This document shows, in pieces, positions 11,621 through 13,116 of a stretch of 13,116 nucleotides of DNA. Source of the DNA: CAZPUI01 sp964415525. Lineage in GTDB: Bacteria > Acidobacteriota > Holophagae > Holophagales > Holophagaceae. Each line of letters begins with the position of its first letter. Positions within the stretch are counted from its first letter, which is position 1. Below the pieces are notes generated by a model. The model did not search any database. It had not been told where the DNA came from and saw nothing but the letters and a program-made list of their open reading frames with translations. The stretch covers positions 1 to 13,116 of the forward strand of contig CAYQAS010000112.1 in the NCBI GenBank assembly GCA_964415525.1. The letters run 5' to 3'. The translations under genes and the position numbers were made by a program.

Positions 11621-13116
11621 TCAGGGGTGTGAATGATGGGAAGGAAGCAGCTCTAGGGCTGCCCGTAGTTCACTCATACCGAAGGGCTTGGGAAGGAGCC
11701 GGACGCCGGGATGGGCGTCCACGAGGGCCTTGGCGGAAGGATCGGCCCGTCCAGTGGCAAGGAGAACGGGCAGTTTGGGTGCCAGCTCACGGAGACGGGG
11801 CAGGGTGCCCGCTCCCCCAAGCCCGGGCATGTTCATGTCCAGGATCACCAGATCGGGTTGCGGCAGTCGGGACAGCCGTGCCAAGGCGTCCTCGCCGCAG
11901 GTGGCCAGCTCCACCTCGGCTCCCATGAGCTCCAGCAGGGATTCCGTGGAGAGACGCACAAGGTCGTCATCGTCCACCACCAGGATTCGGATGGAGAGCC
12001 CCTGGTCAGGTCCTTCTTGGGCAAGCTCCGCCGGTGGGGTGTCGGTGCGGGCTGCGGGCAGGCGCAGGGTGATGGTGGTGCCCACGCCCAGGGTGCTGGC
12101 AATGGAAAGGGTGCCGTCGTGGGCCTGGAGGGTGCCGAAGGCCATGGCCAACCCCAACCCGGTACCTTTCCCTTCGGGTTTGGTGGTGAAGTACGGCTCC
12201 AGCGCGCGCGCAAGCACTTCCGGCGACATGCCACAGCCCGTATCCGTCACGGTGCAGATCACCCAACCTTCTTCGCTTCGGGTTTCGAGGGTCAGGACAC
12301 CATCCGCTTCCATGGCGTCCACTGCGTTCACGCAGAGGTTCATCAGGGCGTGACTGAGGGCAGAGCTGTCCCCAAAGACAGCGGGCAGATTCGGCTCCAG
12401 CCGGGTCTCCACCTTAACCCGTTGGAAGGTGGTGCGCTCCAGCAGGGCAACCTCCTCCCCGATGACGCTGTTCAGATCCAGTAGGCGCCGCTCCTCTGCT
12501 CCTTGTCTGGCAAAATCCAGCAGGCTTCGCACCATGCGTCCGCCCTTCTGGCAGGCAGAGATGATGGTGTCGAAGGAGCGGGCTCGGGGGCTTCCCACAC
12601 TTTCGCTCGCCTTGAGGGCGGTGCTCAGGCCCAGAATGGCCATGAGTACATTGTTCATGTCGTGGGCGACGCCCCCAGCGAGACTACCCAGGCTTTCCAG
12701 CTTCTGGGACTGGAGCAGCTGAGCCTCCAGGCGCTTGTGTTCCTCGGCGAGGCGGAGGGACTCGGTGATGTCCTCCTTGATCGCCAAGTAGTGGCGAACC
12801 TCCCCATTTTCGTCCTTCACGGGACTGATGCGCGCCTGCTCCCAGAAGTGGGAACCATCCTTGCGCCGGTTGCAGAAGCGCCCCTCCCAGGTCTTTCCCT
12901 GTTCCAGGGTTGTCCAGATCTGGTGGTAAAAGGCCGAGTCCTGCTCCCCGCTCTTGAGGATTCGCGGATTCTGGCCGAGGGCTTCCGCAGCGGAATAGCC
13001 CGTGGCGCGCTCGAAGGCTGGGTTGACATATTCGATGGTGCCGGCCGCATCCGAGATGACGACGCTGCTGGGGCTCTGGGCCACGGCCTCGGACACCAGG
13101 GCGAGGCGCTCGTTCA
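11621..13116 (-). CDS. Hybrid sensor histidine kinase (PAS-HisKA-HATPase-receiver), 5' end outside the window
   Basis: The frame stays open to the window edge, where NERLAL precedes a GTG at 13096; coding probably continues upstream, so the protein is partial. Counting from that GTG (491 residues), a PAS domain covers about 1-112 (VVISDAAGTIEYVNPAFERA, GYSAAEALGQNPRIL, WEGRFCNRRKDGSHFWE). A coiled-coil (113-135) joins it to HisKA with H145 in GGVAHDMNNVL. The ATPase domain has N253/N257, the G1 box DTGCGM (285-290), the F box PYFTTK and the G2 box GKGTGLGLA. After a short linker comes a receiver domain (about 369-488) with D375/D376, phosphoacceptor D420 (ILDMNMPG), T448 and K470. All phosphotransfer residues are present. 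No membrane segment is visible in this part. It converges with the photolyase gene across 25 nt; its signal and partner are not visible. Confidence 0.93.
   Translation of the reverse strand, partial: NERLALVSEAVAQSPSSVVISDAAGTIEYVNPAFERATGYSAAEALGQNPRILKSGEQDSAFYHQIWTTLEQGKTWEGRFCNRRKDGSHFWEQARISPVKDENGEVRHYLAIKEDITESLRLAEEHKRLEAQLLQSQKLESLGSLAGGVAHDMNNVLMAILGLSTALKASESVGSPRARSFDTIISACQKGGRMVRSLLDFARQGAEERRLLDLNSVIGEEVALLERTTFQRVKVETRLEPNLPAVFGDSSALSHALMNLCVNAVDAMEADGVLTLETRSEEGWVICTVTDTGCGMSPEVLARALEPYFTTKPEGKGTGLGLAMAFGTLQAHDGTLSIASTLGVGTTITLRLPAARTDTPPAELAQEGPDQGLSIRILVVDDDDLVRLSTESLLELMGAEVELATCGEDALARLSRLPQPDLVILDMNMPGLGGAGTLPRLRELAPKLPVLLATGRADPSAKALVDAHPGVRLLPKPFGMSELRAALELLPSHHSHP

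Noticed and set aside
11596..11632. Inverted repeat TCACACC/GGTGTGA between the photolyase and hybrid kinase genes as a bidirectional terminator
   Set aside because: Only 7 bp of stem with a 23-nt loop, overlapping the end of the kinase gene, and no T-run; too weak to call.

Overview
The window is dense, GC-rich bacterial chromosome with short intergenic gaps, ATGA start/stop overlaps and long spurious ORFs opposite the real genes. The gene mix (LytS/LytR-type two-component pair, PD40-type propeller proteins, OmpA protein, ECF sigma factor with a ChrR-type anti-sigma, hybrid PAS kinase) suggests a Gram-negative, free-living environmental bacterium. My impression is an acidobacterium of the Holophaga/Geothrix kind; this is a guess from protein style that I could not test. 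I see no tRNA, rRNA, CRISPR array, insertion sequence or phage gene.

Layout. (1) 126-2874, minus strand: a three-gene operon of a secreted beta-propeller protein, a LytS/YehU-type membrane histidine kinase and a LytTR response regulator. The kinase and regulator overlap by 4 nt. (2) 3150-4898, minus strand: a 582-residue predicted lipoprotein made of two tandem copies of the same ~270-residue propeller module that forms the stand-alone protein of region 1. A perfect 14-bp hairpin follows it. (3) 5140-8591, plus strand: an OmpA-family envelope protein, then a 697-residue exported protein with a metzincin-like zinc-protease signature near its C-terminus. Next comes a broken short gene that appears to be a decayed relative of the N-terminal part of that protein. 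(4) 8593-8979, minus strand: a small rhodanese lipoprotein. (5) 9067-11595, plus strand: an ECF sigma factor, its ChrR-like zinc/cupin anti-sigma factor and a class I DNA photolyase, in a tight row. (6) 11621-13116, minus strand: a PAS/histidine kinase/receiver hybrid sensor whose start lies beyond the window edge.

How the genes work together. Region 5 is the most interpretable unit. ChrR proteins hold RpoE-type sigma factors inactive until singlet oxygen appears, and photolyase is a known target of such systems in Rhodobacter, so this looks like a self-contained photo-oxidative stress response in one operon. Regions 1 and 2 share one propeller family, once linked to a two-component system and once as a duplicated lipoprotein. 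Region 3 looks like an envelope operon carrying an unusual, possibly undescribed, secreted metalloprotease-like protein. No clear new defence or mobile system was found; the best candidates for novelty are the metzincin-like protein with its decayed neighbour and the repeated propeller module.
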